Positions 58,681 through 64,000 of a stretch of DNA of 64,000 nucleotides are shown here, in pieces. The DNA is from Triops longicaudatus (taxonomy: Eukaryota > Arthropoda > Branchiopoda > Notostraca > Triopsidae), in contig JAGQDJ010000248.1 in the NCBI GenBank assembly GCA_022885665.1, positions 1 to 64,000 of the forward strand, written 5' to 3'. Below the pieces are notes generated by a model that searched no databases, was not told the DNA's origin, and worked only from the letters and a program-made list of their open reading frames with translations. Numbering within the stretch: position 1 is the stretch's first letter; the number at the start of each line of letters is the position of its first letter. The position numbers and the translations under genes were made by a program.

Positions 58681-60711
58681 TACACGAACAGTGAACGTCC
58701 CATAGATACTTTTTTTAATTATCATACCATTATCCCGGAAAAAGTTAGTGATTCGTCCTCACTGATCTTGGTGCAATCACGGGCAATATTTGTAACTCTC
58801 ATTTCTCCAGAAATTCTTTCAAGATATTTTCAAATCTCCGTGCATTTCACACTTTGAGATTTTCTGTCTGCTCGAGCGATTTTAACGTTTCTTAGTGGTA
58901 AATAAATGTCGAAAACAGTTATTATAACTTTTCGAAATGTGGGCAGCTGCCCCTTATTAACAAGTAAACTGAAAAAAACACACTTCATTAACACAAAATT
59001 AAATGTCATATAAAATTTAGTTTTTCACGCGTTATTCGTATATCAGGTCTAATTTTGAAACAATTCATCGTTCGTACTTTTCTTTAGTGTATTTCACTCT
59101 TTTTTAAGCTGATAAAGGACGAACTCTTTAGTGGAATTTAGATATGACACGGCAAATCTTCACTTACTGAAACCAAAAAAAAAAAAAATGAGTACTTTCA
59201 CGTCAGTATTCTCGATCCTCAAAAAGGTCTATAAAGCAAATATCTTACCTCAAAAAACTTAATCTTAATCCAGGTGAAATCAACAAAACAGACGTTATTG
59301 CTAATTTTCAGAAAAGATCCGTATTTTAATCACATCGAAACACATGCCAAAGAGTTCTTAGAGAAGCATTTAAAGTGTTGAGACAAATGGCCTTTAGTTT
59401 AAACGAAGGGTTGTTGGTATGTTGATTATTTCTTAAATCTCCCGTGTGAATCAACCCGAGGACCGCACCTTCATCGCAAGTCGTTCCTAGCCAATAAAGA
59501 TGTACCTTAAAACACTAATTAATACGCACGCGAAGACAAGTTTGTGTAACATGCTCTAAATAGCTTGTCATGCACTAACAAATATTCTATTCTCAACACA
59601 ATAGACATCCTCATCGTTAGCCAGCTACCACGCGATATAGCTGCCGGGTGTTATTTCGCCTACACCTTGCATACACCATGCACCTTGCGGTCCGTAAAGT
59701 TAACAGTGACTAATCGACCAGTCGTTGCTACAAGCCTGCAATTACTCAATTCTATGCCCTTGGCCTTTCAACCCAAGAGTTTTATTTGATTTTATTACGG
59801 CTAATTCGAGACTATCTTTAGACTTACATTTTACTTAATTTTCCAATCGAGCAAGCGTAGCTTTAAGCGACACTTGTATAAGTCGTACATATGAACTACA
59901 ATTTGCTTCATTCAAATATTTTAATATTTATGCACCAGATCTCTCTTAGTCTTGTTCCTATTGTTAAGGAATATCGGTTGTATTACCTATGTTTCGAAAA
60001 AAATATGCCCAATTTTCAGTTGAACCAATACAATTTGACATGAAAACTTGACGGTTAACCGCAAACGACGAATACTGGGGAATAAAACCCTTCTTCCGTG
60101 TCAGTCTGCTCCATTTACGGTTGATGGATGCTAGGCCTATGCGTGTGGCTCAGAACTCCCTAATAAAAGGTTAGGTTGATGGCGCCTCGCGTGTTCTATT
60201 TCCGCCCAATTTAGCCAGTTCTTTGACACTTTGCAAATTGTAGACGGATCACTCTACATCTCCATAGAGCTATAGACATCTTACCAGCCCCCCTAATATG
60301 GGCTTTTTGCTCGACAGCCGACATCCAGCCAATGCTCTCTATTTGCACAGCAGGACTTATTGTTAACCAGCCCACAACAGCCGGTACGCACATAACCTAC
60401 CACTGTTAATGGAACTAGAAGTCCGTTCGGGACGATTTCTTTTTCCCTTCCTGAAAAGTCAAAAATTCCCATACAGTACACCTTAACCCTTTCCTGGCGA
60501 CCTTCTCACCTTCGGGTGATCCTGAAATATATTTCCTCTTCTCCGGAAGTCTGGATCTGCGTAATGGGAATTCTCTCCCCCATGTCCTTAAACTCACCCA
60601 GGTTTAGAGGAGCACATCCTCATTGTTACCGATCCATATGCATGAAGGTAGAAATCCGCCTTTCCCCGCCTATTATGCATATTGAGGAGATAGAGCGGCC
60701 CAGTCTTCCTA
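58681..60711. other. Intergenic region
   Basis: No supported gene. The 60.1-60.7 kb part is more GC-rich than its surroundings, but its frames on either strand are short and unrecognised. Confidence 0.35.
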
Positions 60712-61261
60712 GAAAAGTACTATCAGGTCAAGTAAGGTCAATCGCGTAGTGTATCGTTTGAATAGCTGCTCCACTTTTGAAACATGCCTCTGTACGCGGA
60801 AAAAGGGACCTAAACTATCACTCCCCCTCGTTTTGGTCCGATACTGTACTAACTCTGTCACCTTGGCTTGGGTCGGTAGCCGAGGTACAAGAGCGATTAA
60901 AGGATATGTATTTCAGACTTCCTTGTGTGTATGCATGTATGTAGAGCATACGAGCTATTGTGAAAAAGTAGAAGAGGAAACTGAAGGGTGGACGTACAGG
61001 AACAAACACACGCTTCAATGCTTCCCTGACCCACACAATCGTCTTGCCAGAAGTATTTCTAAGGAATTTCTGGAGAATCTCGAGAAGGAAATGGAATTTA
61101 GGATTCAGAAAAGGAACAAGGAAAGAAAGGCCTTACCTGAGCAAACATTTTCACTGTGCCTGAGATTTACAGCCACGGAACTGAAAATCTACTGCATTCT
61201 CAACTGGAAAGTTACTATTATCGACTATCAACGCAATTTGTTATACAAACAACGTCAATAG
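60712..61261 (+). other. Open reading frame of unknown nature
   Basis: The frame is open from about 60712 to TAG at 61259-61261, but its first ATG is only at 60935 (109 codons from there). The ATG-started part has a charged stretch (EEETEGWTYRNK; SKEFLENLEKEMEFRIQKRN) that could form a helix. A 180-codon open frame is somewhat longer than expected by chance at this composition, so an exon or relic is possible. No domain is recognised and no clear splice context was established. Confidence 0.25.
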
Positions 61262-63670
61262 TACACATTGGAAAAAGAATCATTCCGAGCTACAGGTAAG
61301 CTTCAATTCATGATCGCAGTTGTGAGTTTCTTCTTAATACATAATGTAAGCTGTCTTAAGTCCAGTCACCCGGTTGTAGGAGGGTAGAAAGGCTAAGGGA
61401 ATATGTTGTTATTTATTTAGGGTTTCTTTTGTGTAATTTCATTGTCTGAAGTTTTGCTTAAGCAACATTCACACAAACTTCCACTGACTATTCACAGCTC
61501 AATCTCTTATGTACGGGTACTGAAGTGTTGATGTCGTGCGTTAGGTAGTTTTGTAGCATTACAGACGATTTTCTCTTATAAACGGTTTCTTTCATTTTTC
61601 ACAACGGGTGGTTAGTAGATCTTATAGTAACAATACAGTATGGTATAATTCGGTAGTTACTTCTTTTTAAAACTAAATTCCTTGCTGTGTGGTTGGAGTT
61701 ATCTTTAATTTATTACATCTTGCACGAGGTTATTGTATATTCATAGAGATATTTTATCCTAATGAACCAATAAAACAAAGAATTTGCTCAGGTGGCGTCA
61801 TAATAGTAAAAGTTCCATCAACCGCAACGGATAGTGGCACTATCATAACGTGAACAGTATTTCACTAACATACAAAACTAGAACATATTATACTCCTAAA
61901 TACCAGAAACAAATGTTCATACAACTATCAATATATTTCAATATAAGTAACTGTTATAGCTTAGGCTGTTTAATAGACAAAAGAAGTAAATCAAATAAAA
62001 ACGAATCTTATGAAACGTTTTTTAAAGATACTTGTGCTTCCCTCACTTCCTGCCATAAAGATAACAATCTTCTATTTTAATACCTTAAATACTTTGTACT
62101 GAGTGAAGGGACAAACGGCATAAAAGGCAGATATATGCTTCGTCTTATTTGGGTAACATTTCTTTTTATTCGATACTTATACCAAATGAACTAATTGGGA
62201 AATTTTAGTAAGTTTTCAGTATTTATCAAATTCAATGCGTGTTACAAGCGCGGAATTACGTTCAAATGGAGTCTGTCCAACTACGAGCAAATTTTTCGTT
62301 AGTCGATACTATGTATGCGGAAATTGTGTTTGCCGAAATTGGGAACTAAGGGAGTTAAAGTAGACTTTGTTCTATAGCAGTGCCCTCTGTAAATTACAAA
62401 CATTTTGCAATTCAAACGATTTTGACATAAATGAAAAAAGTTTTAGCGCTCAAAGAGTTTCTAAATCTTCCGCTAAACCGGTGAACGTTTCTATTAAATT
62501 ATAAAAAAAACTGAGCATTGAATTTATAATTTATCAATTTGGTATTTTTCAAAGCAGGAGGATTTTCAGATGCAATGATTTTTTTTCCATCATGCACCTT
62601 TTGAGCATCAGGTTCAGACGGTTTATCTAGATCATAAAGAGCTACCTACATGACCCTTGAACACGCAAGCGCCCGAAAGTACCTGCAATGGCGAAACTAA
62701 AAGTCTTGTCCGGTGTTATCGGATGATTTCGCAGTCAATTACCAGTTGTAGTATTTATACCAATGAACTAAGCTTTGAACTGAGGCAAGTATCCTAGCAT
62801 CGCAAAGGGGATGTTGTTTAATTAATTTTTTTCCTACAGTTGATGCTTCAAGTTTTTTCGTTCTTGCAGCTACTCCTCTGAAGCAAAAGGATTTCAAGGG
62901 TATTAAATAATACATTCTAAGGTTTCTGTCCTACTTGAGAAAAGCGTGTGTGAAAATGCAATGTGTTTGTGACATTGACGCAGAACTCAAACTTATCACT
63001 GCAGCTGCTGAGTTTTCTCACAATCTCAATTATAGAAACGACTTGGAAGACAGGCTTAATTAGCGTTCCAAAACCCCACAACCTTTCTGCCAAAGACTCA
63101 CTTTTCGCTGTCTTTTAAGCGGCGGCCTGCTAAAGATGATCATTAAGATGCTATAACTCAGGGAAAAACGTAAACTCGATTCCGTTATACGAGTGTCCCT
63201 CCCTTCGGGGGATTGTGATCCATTTTCCAAATGCTCCTAAACGGCAATTAACTTTACTGCACGCAAATGTTTCTTTCGGCTCATGCCATTACGACACAAG
63301 TCATAAAACCTGCAACAACGAGCATAGCAATTTCTGTTGACATCTTAACTAACCTAATTCCTAAACATAACTCCATTCTTCACACACTTGTGTTACATTT
63401 AGTTTCCCTTAATTTTTCCTCCCTCAATGTAGCACCTTGTACAAGGGGCTTAAACCCTCACTAAGAAAATAAATCAAACTAAAGCTCAAAGAAAATGTAT
63501 CGCAAAATTCCCCAAAATGATCGACTGTTTACCACAAATACATAAAGCTTATTGATTTCTATCTGAATTTCGTCCTCTGACTTGCCCCTGTGACGAAACC
63601 AACAGGGCCACGATAGGTCAGTACGTTTCACCTGGCGCTTTATAGTTTTTTCTTCTTTGCTTTAAAGTTC
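61262..63670. other. Intergenic region
   Basis: AT-rich sequence with no supported gene, RNA gene or repeat that I could identify. Confidence 0.4.
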
Positions 63671-63940
63671 TTAATAGCCAGGGTCACTTGGAGGATATCT
63701 TCCTCCATACTTAAGCTGCATGCAAAACACGAGTGAAAGAGTGTTCTTAACAGGTTTCGTTTCGTTTTCGAGCACCAGCAGCAGCAAAACTTCCACAGCG
63801 GCAGGTGTATACGCTTTTAACGCTTTGGTGCTGTGTGCATGTGCCCGCTTTTCTTGTTTTTCTTGTCTGTCCCAAAACCTAATCAGGACAAAAAGAACAC
63901 ACAAGCCCACGAAAGTAAAAACTACAACTCTCGTTTTCAT
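63671..63940 (-). CDS. Candidate first exon of a membrane-anchored (type II-like) protein
   Basis: On the minus strand an ATG at 63940 in good context (GCAAGAATGAAAACG) opens a frame of 89 codons. It starts MKTRVVVFTFVGLCVLFVLI, a short basic N-terminus then about 17 hydrophobic residues, and then RFWDRQEKQEKRAHAHS, a charged stem. This layout is that of Golgi type II enzymes (glycosyl- or sulfotransferases) or of an uncleaved signal anchor. A possible donor (CTTAA|GTATGG, near 63709) would splice out before the stop. Without the next exons the product cannot be named; a chance frame is still possible. Confidence 0.35.
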   Translation of the reverse strand: MKTRVVVFTFVGLCVLFVLIRFWDRQEKQEKRAHAHSTKALKAYTPAAVEVLLLLVLENETKPVKNTLSLVFCMQLKYGGRYPPSDPGY

Positions 63941-64000
63941 TCTTGCAGGCAGCTTCAGTGAACGGTCACTTTTTGTCAAATGTTCACAAACGCTAGTTAC

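Noticed and set aside
58560..58720. A minus-strand tRNA gene
   Set aside because: A B-box-like word is present, but no A-box at the right spacing, no acceptor stem and no anticodon arm could be built.

Overview
The window is nuclear DNA from an animal, most likely an arthropod. Genes are split by short (51-95 nt) GT-AG introns. One is a proneural achaete-scute homolog of arthropod type with a C-terminal LLDAISWWQ motif. Two are receptor tyrosine phosphatases (RPTPs) with fibronectin type III (FN3) ectodomains. Short introns plus this ASH layout would suit a pancrustacean, but the sequence does not fix the group. No bacterial-type features were found.

Layout. (1) 108-3414 (+): an RPTP gene whose 5' part lies outside the window, shown here by four FN3 domains, one membrane span and one complete PTP catalytic domain. 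(2) 3415-8110: intergenic, with a foldback element (4662-5205) and one transposon-end-like sequence. (3) 8111-14740 (+): a complete paralog of the first gene in 14 exons encoding 1016 aa, with a signal peptide, five FN3 domains, a membrane span and one PTP domain. Intron 4 carries a terminal-inverted-repeat element, intron 11 carries a long inverted repeat, and intron 8 is a GC-AG intron. (4) 14741-51840: about 37 kb in which no intact gene is recognisable. It contains a decayed Helitron Rep segment on the minus strand (about 15.8-16.7 kb), several pogo/Tigger-like transposon ends, simple repeats, an unrecognised relic reading frame near 46.2 kb and a cluster of palindromes and short repeats at 47.9-49.0 kb. 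(5) 51844-54400 (+): the achaete-scute homolog, with candidate promoter and Hairy-type sites, E-boxes, a probable 5'UTR intron, two small upstream ORFs and a single-exon 352-aa coding region. (6) 54.4-64 kb: mostly empty, with one unexplained ORF (about 60.7-61.3 kb) and a candidate first exon of a membrane-anchored protein on the minus strand (63671-63940).

How the genes relate. The two RPTPs are tandem duplicates. Their PTP-domain introns sit at the same places and three consecutive catalytic exons are identical in length (258, 155 and 136 nt). Both keep the WPD aspartate and the HC(X)5R loop, so both should be active phosphatases. Most of their FN3 domains share an extra cysteine pair. The achaete-scute homolog is not obviously linked to them in function. 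Its long empty flanks fit a gene controlled by distant enhancers.
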